A stretch of 64,000 nt of DNA. Source: Oreohelix idahoensis (Eukaryota > Mollusca > Gastropoda > Stylommatophora > Oreohelicidae). Shown here piece by piece: positions 11,201 to 21,607 of the stretch. How positions within the stretch are numbered: position 1 is the first letter of the stretch; each line of letters begins with the position of its first letter. Made by a program: the position numbers and the translations under genes. The notes beneath the pieces are model-generated. The model saw only the letters and a program-made list of their open reading frames with translations. It did not search any database and was not told where the DNA came from. The DNA lies in assembly GCA_024509875.1 (NCBI GenBank), contig JAMPIV010011354.1, positions 62,001 to 126,000 of the forward strand, read 5' to 3'.

Positions 11201-12679
11201 CAAAAGGAACCACTCACCTCACATGAATACCCATTACATCCTTGTGAAACCGCAGCACAGGTAAAAGTCAGTAAGCACCTGACTAAAAACCAGAGGGAGA
11301 GAGTTCAACAGGTTCTGGAGGAACATACAGATGTATTAACAGATAAACCAGGCCATACAAATTTGCTACAGTATGACATGAAACTGGTAGACTCAAACCC
11401 AATCTGTATGAGAGCCTATTCTATTCCGTTCGCGAAGGAGAAGGCATTGAAGGAAGAAATAGAGTATTTGTTGAAGGAGGGGATTATTTCGCACAGTGAA
11501 TCATCTTTTAGTTCTAGTGTCGTTTTGTTGAGAAAACCGTCTGGGGAACACAGACTGTGCATAGATTACAGGAAACTGAATGCTGTCACAGAAGGACAAG
11601 TGGATCCATTACCAGACACAAAACAGTTATTTGCCAGACTGAACAAGGCAAAATACTTTTCAAAGGTGGATCTTAGTAAAGGCTATTACCAGATCCCAGT
11701 GAAGCCTGAAGTGAGACCTTATTTGGCTTTTAGCACTTCGGATGGACATTATGAATTCAATATGCTACCATTCGGACTGAAAAATGCTCCGAGTGTGTTT
11801 TCAAGGATGATGCGCAAATTGTTGGATCCCCTGAATAACCCATGTATCACGAATTTCATGGATGATATTCTCGTCGCCACAGAGACATTTGAAGAACACA
11901 TTGAAGCTCTGGAGATGTTGTTTGATAGACTTCGGGAGGCGAACTTAACTGCTAGGCCAACAAAATGTTGTATTGGATGCAAAGAGTTGGAATTCTTGGG
12001 ACACACTGTATATCAGGGTAATATGACCCCTGATCCTAAGAACTTGGAAAAACTGCAGAGAGCACCTAGGCCGCAAACAAAAAAGGACGTGCGATCATTT
12101 GTGTCGTTATGCGGATTTTATCAGAAATACATCAAGAATTTTAACGCTATTTGTGCTCCTCTGACTGATCTGACTCGCAAGGGACTTCCAGATAAAATTA
12201 TTTGGACTGCACAATGTGAACTAGCGTTCCAAGAGTTAAAGGAAAAACTCACTAGCAAGCCTATTCTCAAACTGCCTGATTTGACACAGGACTTTGTCTT
12301 AAGAACCGATGCAAGTAATGTAGGACTAGGAGGGGCTTTGTTGCAAAGATCATCTTCACCTGATGGGGAACTGAAACCAGTCGCTTATGCAAGCCGTAAA
12401 TTGAATAAGGCGGAACAAGGATACTCCACAAGCGAAAAAGAATGTTTAGCGTTAATCTGGGCAATAAAGAAGTTTCAAATCTATCTGTATGGTAGGACAT
12501 TTGTGGTGGAGACGGACCATCAGCCTCTCGTATTCTTATCTCAGGCTAAGCATGAAAACGCAAGATTGCTGAGGTGGTCTTTATTGCTTCAACCTTATCA
12601 GTTCAGTATCCAATATATCCCAGGCAAATTGAATGTCGGTGCAGATTTCCTCAGTCGGCACCCCTGTGATCAAAATTAG
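8300..12679 (+). CDS. Gag-Pol polyprotein, integrase upstream of RT
   Basis: A single frame of 1459 residues from the ATG at 8300. The frame is open from 8246, but MAEL at 8300 begins the Gag-like helix and is the likelier start. Numbering from 8246, the order is: coiled coil with 8-residue repeats rich in E, K, R and Q (about 60-135); capsid with a SCAN-like helical segment (about 250-325); CCHC zinc knuckle, CX2CX4HX4C (about 391); protease DTG (about 453); integrase HHCC finger (about 625-665) and DDE core (VDIVG, TDNGS, VERFNG, about 695-790); GPY/F module (about 930); RT with DYRKLN and active site FMDD (about 1204); RNase H (TDAS, KE, TDHQ, GADFLS) to the end. It makes virus-like particles, copies the RNA and integrates the cDNA. 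Gag and Pol share one frame. All catalytic residues I can check are present. Lack of breaks suggests recent function. Confidence 0.92.
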   Translation: MAELAKFRSAAVLTAKEMGMDGQILIQYVTAECDKYIEREDRKLAEEKRLQIEAEIKRLQIEAEEKRQQREAEEKRQQREAEEKRQQREAEEKRLTAEREAEDRRLQREHELRLRELELQGPAPENGASPFASDATPSLGASNSAMGFHLDHFVEKDDDIEGYLGRFELLATTYGLERERWSLKLSQGLRGTSYEVFAKMNREDQDNYDMLKQALLLRYEKNGEFYRKKFRNAKLLSGETYHQFSARLETYLEKWTALGKTQDLKEMIMIEQLRESMAPDMRKFLMEQGAEKLGEILNVAERYQAAQAEVSGAKKKHIDNFKAPQQFNKFDNREQGNKGRTNFERPRNDYRDRNSQFNDQKFNERKPLNQGKRWCKWCKKDNHNTEFCRRKPSNIAAMKSGTRRLKVNPNGQQEPYHPPVCEDVICNGVTIRCLYDTGLDYDSVVKSSLVDPSQYTTETVEIQGATKDIPLMTLPIARITVKTRYVEGEIRAAVIDEPIYPLILGCRYVFLGNPEKPVIMATVQTRSQKKEEEGEPINAHPEEMRKAQAEDRTLKPCFKKLPKCHTPPSKGEYFMKNKLLYRKAGTGTNGHNQLVLPTSYRDKVMELGHAIPFSGHMGISATGQRIACHYFWPGITEDIKRYVKSCPECQRVAPKHWTAPATLGEMPIVGTPFERVAVDIVGPLTRTKRRNSYILTLVDTCSMWGEAVALPSIDSKHVAEALLTIFTRLGFPHQILTDNGSQFKGKLTEEVFKLFQARHFHCSPYHPQGNGQVERFNGTLISILRKLAHEKPDLWDQFLPAALFAYREVPHSSTGMAPATLLFGRPIKGPLEALLRTWTDEKAEETVTSSYQYVNELTTRLKAGWKLANDNLKQARKKHAAYFNRKAKDRELAVGEKVLLLLPGSQNKLQIGWQGPYTVLEKVSRTNYKIDKKGKEKVYHVNLLKKYLDRPLQESTPLLTLAIATQMQKEPLTSHEYPLHPCETAAQVKVSKHLTKNQRERVQQVLEEHTDVLTDKPGHTNLLQYDMKLVDSNPICMRAYSIPFAKEKALKEEIEYLLKEGIISHSESSFSSSVVLLRKPSGEHRLCIDYRKLNAVTEGQVDPLPDTKQLFARLNKAKYFSKVDLSKGYYQIPVKPEVRPYLAFSTSDGHYEFNMLPFGLKNAPSVFSRMMRKLLDPLNNPCITNFMDDILVATETFEEHIEALEMLFDRLREANLTARPTKCCIGCKELEFLGHTVYQGNMTPDPKNLEKLQRAPRPQTKKDVRSFVSLCGFYQKYIKNFNAICAPLTDLTRKGLPDKIIWTAQCELAFQELKEKLTSKPILKLPDLTQDFVLRTDASNVGLGGALLQRSSSPDGELKPVAYASRKLNKAEQGYSTSEKECLALIWAIKKFQIYLYGRTFVVETDHQPLVFLSQAKHENARLLRWSLLLQPYQFSIQYIPGKLNVGADFLSRHPCDQN

Positions 12680-12753
12680 AGTAGTGGCAGACGTGAGGAG
12701 TAATTTTACCTATGTGTATCGCTGGTTTTGGAACTTGCCATAGGCATGTTTTC

Positions 12754-12766
12754 AAGTGGGGAGATG
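12754..12766 (+). promoter_or_regulatory. Polypurine tract
   Basis: AAGTGGGGAGA lies two bases before the 3' LTR and would prime plus-strand DNA synthesis. Confidence 0.8.
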
Positions 12767-14992
12767 TGTAGTGAAATTGACAGAGATACAACGGTAAAAT
12801 ACCTCCAAAGATAACATGTAAGGATAAAAACATAATGCGTAGGCTGCTGATAGTACATGATCGCCCAGACCGCGGGTCATCACCCTCCATAAAAATTGAC
12901 TTGCTAGACAGGAGGGGAACGGCGGATAAAAAGGAAAAAATATGACTGGAAAGATTGCGTGAGACTAGAAAGGCTAAGGAGACGCAATTGGGGGGGGGGG
13001 GGATGGAGGAAAGTAAAAATTCACGTCCCCCAAATTGACACGAGGTACGGAAATGGACGCTTTTGCGATACCAAGCCCTTGATTTGAATTCAGCGGCTAA
13101 ACGCAGATGTTGAAATATTACAAAATTTAAAAAGTAACTTTTTTCATAATATTAATGTTAGGAATATAAAAATTAGCTGGCCGGATGGCCCATTCTGAGC
13201 AGTGAACTAATATGTTCTTAATTTTACAGACGGATAGATAATATTGAAGATAATGACAAAAGACAGTGTTGTTCACATCAACGACAGACTGTATGGAATA
13301 AAAAGTGTCGCTATTTGCACAAAAAAACACGACCTCGAGACGCAGGTGTTCAAATCAACTTAGTAGGGAAGCGAAGGGACATTGGTGGGAGCTGTGTCTA
13401 AATATAACTTTTAACGACAAAATTTTGGAGGGGAGAGAAAGGTTGGTTCAAAAATCAAGTACATTTTTGTAAAAACGCAAGTAGAGACGGACAGACTAAC
13501 AGATAAAAATCCATACTTGACTGAAGCATGACTGAAATGACTTTAGTGTAGGAAATTTGAAATTCAAAAAAACCTAGGCAGTGATTGGCCACAGACAAGC
13601 ATATTGTCGGCGCTTAGACGCGGATTTGGGGTCATTTCTCAATAGTTGTTCAGTGATAGACACAGAAAACGCAAGTGTGGTGATTTCCAAATGAAATAAA
13701 GTGAAATAAGTTCAGGGACGCCATACTATAGCCAGCAGCTCAGCTGAGTTTTGCTAGCATTTCTGTGTTCTTTATTCATAATCTGGTAAGATTGAAATTA
13801 TTTCTTTGTATATTTTGAATATTGTTTAATGTTCGAGTGATTTGATACTGCCATATCGAAATCTAGCCTTACAAACAAGTAGGGATTTGCTCTAGACCCC
13901 CCGCCCCAGTTCAGGGTCTAGGGACCAACAATATACATAAACTCCAACAAGGGTTAGGAAAGACAGATCAAGTGTTGAGAATAATGAAACATATTACCTA
14001 TCCACTTTTAGGGAAGGAAACTAATAAATATTTTTCTGAATCTATAGTCTGGGAGGACCTATCTGATGTAAAACCACCATGGTAAATGTGCTGTTTGGTC
14101 AGAGAGATCTGACCTGTCTGTATGATGTGGTTGTTGTGTCAGTGTTGTGTCCAGACGTGGGTAGAGAATAGAATTTTGACACATAGCCAATACTTTGATT
14201 GCAGAGCTGTGAGTTTCAGCTGTCAACAAGGCGGTGTCTATCCAGTTGGTGATTTTACTCGAGTGTATCTGTGCAGTACGTTGTGACAGAGACCACTATT
14301 ATTGCCCGCCAGCACGGAGAGGTGGGACCACCAGATTTCAGCACCAGAGCTACTTCTTCAAGATGAGTGAGCCTCTGGTCTGCTGGAAGTTCACCAACGC
14401 CTTTTAGTTGCTAATACCCCATAACATTCCTGCAATTTACTGGACACTGTGTAGTCAATATAGACAGGTGTGATGAGGCCACCCCAACAGCACAAGCATT
14501 AACTATCCTCCCAAGTAGATGACTACTAGAACATTTTAATAAAACTAACTAGTCTAGTACTTATATATGTACACTCTTGCATTTATTATGTAACATTCCA
14601 TGCATTTTTTTCATTAATTTTAAATCCTTTTCCTAAAAAAAGTTCTGGTCAACATAAAACTTGATCCAGAACAAATAAATGTAATATAATTCTATCAAAA
14701 AATTTTACACACGTGAGTTAGTTCAGTGTATTTTAACATTTGTTAATATTATTAGTCTGCTTAAATATCTGTGGGTGTATCTATAATTATCTCACCACAT
14801 TACATATCATTACCCTAGACATTTTACCTAGATACATTCATTAAGAAAAAAATTAAGTGTGAGGTCGTAGTGGTAGCAAGAAAGGCCTTCTGACAATTCA
14901 CAACTACATTTTATCTCAGGAGCCTTCACAGCTGGCCTCATACATTACATTTAGTAACATCACCATCATACAATACCATCAAACCCACTACA
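12767..14992 (+). repeat. 3' LTR
   Basis: A 2226-bp copy of 5821-8032 with the same TG...CA ends. The size difference comes partly from a longer G run (12990-13001) and small indels near 14620-14640. Confidence 0.9.
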
Positions 14993-14997
14993 CTCAT
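14993..14997. repeat. Target-site duplication CTCAT, right copy
   Basis: Identical to 5816-5820 and directly adjoining the 3' LTR end. Confidence 0.9.
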
Positions 14998-15340
14998 TTA
15001 AGATAGTCTTATAGAATGTTACATGTGTGTGAGTGTCACAGTGTTGTCACGTGTGGTGGAATAAATTAAATTGTTTATCTGTCTGTTGTTGTTGTGACTT
15101 ACACTTCATCATTTACAAAACCCTAGACATTCAACGTAGTCATGACTATATTCCAAAATAATTCTGACTGAGGTATAAATATGCGGTAGCAAGTAAGGTC
15201 ATCTATATTACACTACCCTTATTAGATATAGATACCTTCACAGCTGATCTCAGTCAGTACACTAAGTCCCCTATAAATATTTATATTATCCCACTTTACC
15301 ACAGTATCCAAAGGATCTTCACATCTGGTTTCATGCCTGA
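14998..15340 (+). repeat. Degenerate relative of the LTR 3' end
   Basis: This flank repeats, in the same order, landmarks of the adjoining LTR end: CCCTAGACATT, GGTAGCAAG, and CCTTCACAGCTG followed by CTCA, with many changes between. It also has an AATAAA-type motif near 15060. It looks like an older, diverged LTR of a related family into or beside which the intact element inserted. Confidence 0.45.
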
Positions 15341-15979
15341 AGTGGGGGAAAGAAGGCGGCATACCCGTTACATATATGACATAACAGTATATGATCCGCT
15401 TTCTCGCTGTGATGTCATAAATCGTTGAGTATATTCTTTAGTCTGACCACTTTCATTCTCAACTTGGCCACTTTTCTAATCCAGACAGTGTCTTAAAATA
15501 TTTTTTGGGTGTAAATGTACAAAAACCTTTGCTTATTCGTATTATGTCTCAGCCACATTGAAATATGTTTTACGTCCATAATTGTTTCCCTAGGTAACAC
15601 TGCCAATACAAATGTGGATCTAGATTTCGCAAATGCTGCTCAGTAGTCTATACTGCAGGATTCACTTCTTCTGCATTCAACTTGCTAGCCATGCTACATC
15701 TGCAATCCTGTCGTCAGGACGAAGTTCACAGTCTTTTCCAGATCCACGCGGCAGCCCCATATCTTCTGCCTGAGCTCAGTACCCCCTGGTCAGGTCTGGC
15801 TTCGTAGTTAATTGTGGACTGGCAGTTCTGGAGAATGTAATTTCCGGTTCCAAATGGACAGCATGATTCATTGATAAGAGAATGACGCAGGTGAGCATTG
15901 TATCGACATATTACGTTAAGTCTCAGTCTACTCAGTTGTATAAATGAATCACGAGCAAAGACTTGTATTCGCCCTGTCT
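15341..15979. other. No feature recognised
   Basis: I see no domain-bearing open frame, terminal repeat or RNA gene in this AT-rich stretch. It ends where a LINE 3' fragment begins. Confidence 0.5.
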
Positions 15980-16366
15980 ATAGCTTCTTTCGAATCTTTT
16001 GGCCGAATACCATCACCAAACAAGATCTGCTTACTCGGAGCAAGCAAGAGGACATGCACACCATCATAGCTGGTAGACGCTGGAGCTCGGTTGGCCATGT
16101 CCTCAGAAGAGACCCCGATGCCATCACAAGAACAGCTATGCTTTGGACCCCTGAAGGAAAACGAAAGAGAGGCCGACCAAAAACAACCTGGTGGAGGACT
16201 GTGGAGGCTGAGATGCAAAGAATGAACCAGAGTTGGGCCACTGTACGAAGGATGGCCACCGACCGAGCAAAGTGGAATGAATTTGTTGTTGCCCTACAAG
16301 ACGCCACTAGGCGTGATGGTCACTGACTGCTTTGACGGTCGGCGGCTAAGGATCAAAGAAGAAGAT
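15980..16366 (+). mobile_element. LINE 3' end, 5'-truncated
   Basis: The open frame ending at the stop after 16322 encodes the C-terminal tail found after RT in many APE-type LINEs. It has a helix starting near RRWSSVGHVLRRD, then TPEGKRKRGRPKTTW, then a Trp- and Arg-containing end (DRAKWNEFVVAL). RT and endonuclease are missing, so this is a 5'-truncated copy. The first part of the frame (15898-15980) is probably flanking DNA. A GAAGAAGA-type end follows the stop. Confidence 0.75.
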
Positions 16367-17330
16367 AGTGTGATAGTTTCAACCCAGGTTCTGTGCTTGT
16401 GTAGTTCTTTTTTACCTCTTGACACTACTGTGTGCACGTTCTTGTACTAATGATGATCGTTAATGTCCCTGTCTTATGTTCGCTGGCTGTAATTGTATGC
16501 GCCGTACCTTGGTGGCCTACCTTGTTTCTATGACTACTGAATGAGATCAAATTATCTGACAACTATAATATCTGGAATGACTTGACGACTCAGAGCTGAC
16601 AACAAAAGTTCTTTATTTGTTGTCAAGGAACATATTCACAAATTGGCTATCTCCGAGCCTGATTATCAATAAACATACATACGAGACTTCATTGTGGACA
16701 CTCCTACATCACGTACTGCACTGGCCAGGAACTAATTTTATTATCTCTTGATTAGCTCAGGATCTCTGCTGTCTACTTTGTTATTCTATCCACCCATCAC
16801 TGCTACACATCACTACTGATTAATGGGCTGTTCTCAATCTATTAAATTTGCTTCGAATTATTGTCTGGGTCACCACCAGTGCTGGTAACTTCTTCATAGC
16901 TATAAAATATTCTTTGTAATACCTGCCCGATGCGTCCGACACTGGAACAATGCTCTAACACTTGTCCTTGCCTATCTGCTCTCAGCTAATTGTACGAGTG
17001 TTTACATACCAGAATAAACTGCTGGCGATATCTGCAGGATACAGCTCGACATGAAAAACTATTTGTTATGGAAATATCTTTCATCAGTCTTCTTCTCTTC
17101 TTCTCTGCACACTGCAGCAGTACCATAAGTAACATGGCACCTGAGCTGTCCATAACATGGTAGATGGTCTTTTCGGTTAGTCTAATTCTAACCTGCTCTC
17201 AGCTGACGACCATTGAAGAGTCAACTCAACTCTTTACTTCCCTCGCGGGTTTCTCGTGTCACAACACTGACGTAAAAGTCCTACTACTCATTAATTATTC
17301 CTACTTATTCCTATCTCAGTTCTCTCCCTT
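16367..17330. other. No feature recognised
   Basis: No coding domain, RNA gene or clear repeat found. It is AT-rich DNA between LINE fragments. Confidence 0.5.
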
Positions 17331-17470
17331 TCCTATCAGAATAGCTTCTTTAACACTCTCTCATCTGCTCCCCAAGCTGTTCCAGCAAATGTTTTCATGA
17401 CCGCTTCTCGTTGCCTTGCTCTCGTTCGGTTTCTTTCAGCAGATCAAAATCGACCGTATGCCGAGCCATT
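17331..17470 (-). pseudogene. Possible LINE RT thumb fragment
   Basis: On the minus strand 17339-17398 reads MKTFAGTAWGADERVLKKLF, which fits the post-RT segment of jockey/I-type LINEs, where LAGT.WGAD..L..LY is common. The frame is soon closed and nothing else aligns confidently. A chance match cannot be excluded. Confidence 0.35.
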
Positions 17471-17499
17471 CTTTTCTGGCATTTCAGCATCGCATACAC

Positions 17500-17712
17500 C
17501 CAATCAGTAATCAGTCAATCAATCAATACCCCTTAGCTCTCAGTGAGCATAGGCCTTCAACAAACACATGCCAAGTCTTCCTGTCACGTGCCATGAACAC
17601 CAAGTTCTTTCCGTGTTTTCCTCATTATTTTCATTTCTCTCCAGTTCTCTTCTCCGTGTGCTTTTGGCCTACCTCTGCCTCTCTTTCCCTGGGGATTTCA
17701 GCAGGTTTTCTC
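17500..17712 (-). mobile_element. LINE family X 3' end, inverted
   Basis: The minus strand matches the 3' end of the LINE at 39494-42400: GGGAAAGAGAGGCAGAGGTA, then GGCACGTGACAGGAAGACTT and TTTGTTGAAGGC, and a simple (ATTG)n tail at 17502-17525. It is a short 5'-truncated insertion. Confidence 0.8.
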
Positions 17713-17727
17713 AGTGAAATAGGACCC

Positions 17728-18048
17728 AAAATAACTATGAACAGTATAAGAGAATAAGAAATGAAACAAGTAAAATAATATTACAGGAAAAGGGAACTTG
17801 CTGAAAAACCTTCTGCTAAACCCTCAATCCAAGCACACATTCAGTTACAGAGGTGTGGAAAAGATTTAAAACCCTTAAAGGGAATCCAACACGAACAGTA
17901 ATGCATGTTGTCAAAATTCTAGAACTGGCAGAATCAGACAAACAAAAAACAAATACCCTAGCAAAATACTTCTATAATGTAAGTGCTAGGGAAAACCTGG
18001 GCAAAAAGGAATAAGGAGAAGAGAAAATAATTCCCAGACCTAAGGGTC
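17728..18048 (+). mobile_element. LINE family T (jockey-like) fragment, part 1
   Basis: The sequence encodes the linker between endonuclease and RT of a jockey-like LINE (YEQYKRIRNETSKIILQ..., then LAKYFYNVS), with frame breaks. The same LINE continues after two younger insertions, at 18133-18416 and 18920-19525. Confidence 0.6.
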
Positions 18049-18132
18049 TTAAATTTGGACATGCGCCCTAATATAACCGACTAGGTTGAACGGGACGCGC
18101 CTCGCCGAAACGAGGCAAAAGTTTTACATTAA
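18032..18132 (+). repeat. Short interspersed repeat R, copy 1
   Basis: The block with CCCTAATATAACCGACTAGG and GGGACGCGCCTCGCC recurs at 43154-43270 and 55797-55860. Copy 1 ends in an A-rich tail and interrupts LINE T. No open frame or pol III box is evident, and the family is unknown to me. Confidence 0.65.
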
Positions 18133-18416
18133 AAAAAAATAAATAAAAAGATGAGAAAAACTCATAACAGAGCTAAAAAAAAAAACAAGATAAATGATGT
18201 AGGGGAGAAATCATATCTAAACTCCGAAAATACTGTAGAGGAAGTAGAAAAAAAGATAAATGAGAAGTCGAATTCAGCATCAGGACACGACATTCTAAGC
18301 TACGAAATACTTAAAAAGATACCAAAATATACCATAGAAATAATAACCTCTATATACAATATTATATGGAAAACAGGTAAAATACCAAAGACATGGAAAG
18401 TAGCAGTAGTCATACC
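18133..18416 (+). mobile_element. LINE family T fragment, part 2
   Basis: An open frame (from 18151) encodes the start of an RT domain: VEEVEKKINEKSNSASGHD, LSYEILKKIP, then KIPKTWKVAVVIP. It is cut at VVIP by the MITE and resumes after it with VLKPDKE at 18920. The first few bases after the preceding repeat are its A-rich tail. Confidence 0.75.
18409..18416. repeat. 8-bp target duplication GTCATACC, left
   Basis: GTCATACC occurs directly before the MITE and again at 18920-18927 directly after it. Eight bases is the hAT-superfamily length. Confidence 0.9.
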
Positions 18417-18919
18417 CAGAGGCGTCACTAGGAAAGGGGGGGGGGTGCGGACCGCACCCGGGTGGCACCATCAGAGGGGGTGATCAGCTGAGGGGGTGAC
18501 ACCAAAATGACTGTTTATACAATTTGTGTGCAGTGTTTCAGCAGAAATTTACTATTTTTTATAAAAATATCCATGAAGTTAGTTATAACAACAAAAATAT
18601 TTTTCGTAAGCCCAGCTTACATGTACTGTATCAATATACCTACAACGCTATAACTCTATGCTAGTTTACTTTTTGAACCTTCTAATGCGCATTATGATTT
18701 AGTCGAGATGTTCACTAAGTGCTGAAATGCTTGTGTATTTGTTCCTGTTTATATTTTCGTATTATTTCATTTATGAGTATATTTCCATATGCATTTACGA
18801 GTAACATTAGTACAAAAAACATTACTAATGATTCTGTATGGTCTGGTACGGGAGGAGGTCCATGGGGGTGACACCATGAGTTACCTCACCGGGTGACACC
18901 AAACCTAGTGACGCCTCTG
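18417..18919. mobile_element. hAT-type MITE, 503 bp
   Basis: Ends are CAGAGGCGTCACTAGG and its exact complement CCTAGTGACGCCTCTG, with 8-bp target duplications. No transposase frame is present, so it is non-autonomous. Subterminal G-rich and GTGACACC motifs recur near both ends (18500, 18866, 18893), possible transposase-binding repeats. Confidence 0.92.
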
Positions 18920-19525
18920 GTCATACCAGTACTAAAACCAGATAAAGAAGCCCGTGATGCGAGCTCCTCTACAAACCAATAGTATTGACATCCAAAATAG
19001 GGAAAATAATGGAAACTGTGGTGAACAATATATTAAAATACCACATGGAAAAGAACAATCTTTACAACCCAACCCAATCTGGGTTTAGGAAAAACAGAAG
19101 CACTAAGGAACAACTTATCAGACTAGAACATGGACCAGCTTATCAGACTAGAACATGGACCAGCTTATCAGACTAGACCATGAGGTAATATCAGGATTTA
19201 ACAGAAATGCAACAACAGTAACCATATCCTTAGATGTAGCAAGAGCATGCGAAGAATGCTGGAGAGAAGGCATGTTATATAAGATTAACAAGATAAGCAT
19301 AAAAGCAAACATATACAACTATACATAGAAAACTTCTTACAGGACAGATACTTTACAGTACAGGCAAATAATGACAAATCAGAGCTATACGAGCAACAGA
19401 ACGGCATCCATCAAGGTTCAGTATTATCCCCTTCTTTATTTTCTATTATGTTTAATGACAGGAGTGGAATTCAGCAACATAACGGCATCCCTCAAATATT
19501 TAGGCATGGGACTTCCTTTACCTTA
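18920..19525 (+). mobile_element. LINE family T fragment, part 3 (RT core)
   Basis: Encodes jockey-type RT blocks with frame breaks: LTSKIGKIMETVV, NPTQSGFRKNRST, ISLDVARA (where a catalytic Asp lies), then NGIHQGSVLSPSLFSIMFND. The A/YADD region is lost or degenerate near 19500. It contains a 24-bp tandem duplication (19118-19180) that repeats RLEHG.AYQT-like coding. Confidence 0.7.
19118..19180 (+). repeat. 24-bp tandem repeat inside LINE T
   Basis: Two full units of TATCAGACTAGAACATGGAC plus CAGCT and a partial third unit. It is a local slippage product within the LINE RT region. Confidence 0.8.
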
Positions 19526-19630
19526 TTTATATTAAATAGCTGCCAATTGCTTATTGCGAACAGGCTTCACAATAATATTATTACGAACAGGCTTCACAAT
19601 AATATGCCCCTCCCCTTCTCTTTTTTAAAC

Positions 19631-20010
<380 letters not shown>

Positions 20011-21329
20011 TATCGGAAAAAGAAGGCACGTTCTAATAAATAAACATGAATAATTTTAAAACAGCATATCATATGCCTGTCCAGAGCTCTCTTTTTGTGT
20101 GATTATTTCCCTTTCTTGTTTACTGACATCTTTATTGTCGAATTGTCAACATCATGTGGTGTATCTTAGTTGTGGAACAAAGTCACGTGGGAGAACAACT
20201 TGTCTGACATTCTTACATGGTATTTAATTACCCTTGATTCCAGACAGTTAACCTCTTGGTTTCATAACAAATAACATCATTATTACAGTATTGCAAGAAA
20301 ATCAATCTATATTCTTACTGTTATCCAGAGCAGTTGACCTGTGTCGTCCTTGCTCTCCCCCTACGCGTGACAATGAGGAATACTCGTGGTAGGTTTATTA
20401 TTCTCAGTCTATGAATCCAATATGTAATATTCGTCACGTCATATAGATCGTAGCGAGCGAGAAAATGTTATGGAAAATAAAATAATCCCCACTTTCCGAG
20501 TAACAGTCAAATTAAATCGTTTAATTGGTGACTATTTTCACTTTATTTAGAGAACTTAGTTAATCAAAGCTATTAATTGTTATGAAACAAATGGGATATA
20601 AGAACATAACCAGTGTTCAGAATATGTTAATTAAAAACTAATTAGTTTCACTGCGCGCTCATATACACGACTTTCCTATCCTACTACCTTAGATGAATTA
20701 CTCACAATAATCAACGTACCACTGAAATTACAAGGATTGTACCAAAAAGAAAAGAATGTGTTCTGCAACCAAGCATTTCTGGTTTCTTTATGTCAATTTA
20801 TATGCGTAAATGCCAGTTCTCGGAAAACTTTATACTGTAGTGTGTCCCAAAAATTGCATCACTTCCAAATATAATTTTGTAGAACTTCAGACAACGCTAA
20901 GGAAATTTCCAATTGTATGTGCCGAACAAAGATTGAAGACAGACGCACACAAATATATAGTTATTGTTGGATATACGGCAGGGAAGACAAAGTTCTAGTG
21001 TTGTTCTTATAAAACATACTACTTATGACAAATTAGGATCAATTGAATATCAAACTAAAGACCACAGGCATTTACATCGCTCCTCCTGTTTCTTATTTTT
21101 GTTTGGTGTTTTATGTTTGTTTGTTTAGTTTTTTTGGGGGTTTGTTTTGTTTCTCTGATTGTTTGTTTTTTTAGACACACACACACAGACACACACACAC
21201 AATTTGGTAATTTTGATTTTCCCTTTTTGCAATGATTAAACAGAAAATGTGATGCCACAGTCACATATCGGCAATTGTACATCTTATTTGGACTTGAAAA
21301 CAATTTATATTCTAATTATTACTGTTCAC
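20011..21329. other. No gene recognised
   Basis: AT-rich DNA with a short (CA)n tract near 21174-21201. Short open frames carry no recognisable domain. Confidence 0.5.
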
Positions 21330-21607
21330 TAAGAGATAAAGCACCCTTGTGTTACCAGGGCCAGAAAGGGGAGCAAATAATAGTAACACTGTACCCTACC
21401 ATGCATGTCGTAAAAAGCTACTAAGGAGGGTTGAGCATGGTGCTGGTTACCCCATCCCGTAAAAAACTTTTTACTAAAAAACTTCAACAAACGTGGACAA
21501 GTCAAATAAAGAATATAAATCAACTCAGCCGCCCAAGACAGAAGATGGTCCTCTGGAAAGGAGGCGCATGAAGCAACCCAGAGAAAGCCGAAAGGAGTTT
21601 GGGTTGC
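21330..21607 (+). mobile_element. Probable 5' part of LINE X, split by the LTR array
   Basis: This stretch joins, across the LTR insertion, to the endonuclease start of the LINE at 39494. Part of it (AAAGGGGAGCAAA... followed by ACACTGTA) resembles 56405-56435, consistent with a repeated LINE 5' region. The assignment rests on the clean 5-bp duplication and on the position. Confidence 0.4.
21603..21607. repeat. Target-site duplication GTTGC, left copy
   Basis: GTTGC precedes LTR A and recurs at 39489-39493 directly after LTR C. No such pair flanks the middle LTR, so one duplication frames the whole dimer. Confidence 0.9.

Larger units (their letters stand above)
5821..14992 (+). mobile_element. 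Complete Ty3/gypsy-type LTR retrotransposon, Gmr1-like order
   Basis: The element has a 5' LTR (5821-8032), primer-binding site (8038), one Gag-Pol frame (8300-12679), polypurine tract (12754) and 3' LTR (12767-14992), flanked by CTCAT. Total length is about 9.2 kb. The pol order is protease, integrase, RT, RNase H, so integrase lies before RT. The LTRs are unusually long at 2.2 kb. They differ by scattered substitutions plus a cluster near 7570-7720 against 14530-14690, so it is older than the tandem element at 21608. No frameshift or stop breaks the coding frame, so it may still be, or recently have been, autonomous. Confidence 0.9.

Noticed and set aside
8300..12679. Domesticated SCAN-type host gene
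   Set aside because: Flanking LTRs, a target duplication, primer site and complete pol show a retrotransposon.
15978..16307. Minus-strand open frames over the LINE tail (also 15949-16218)
   Set aside because: They are antisense shadows of the plus-strand LINE C-terminus, which has recognisable motifs.
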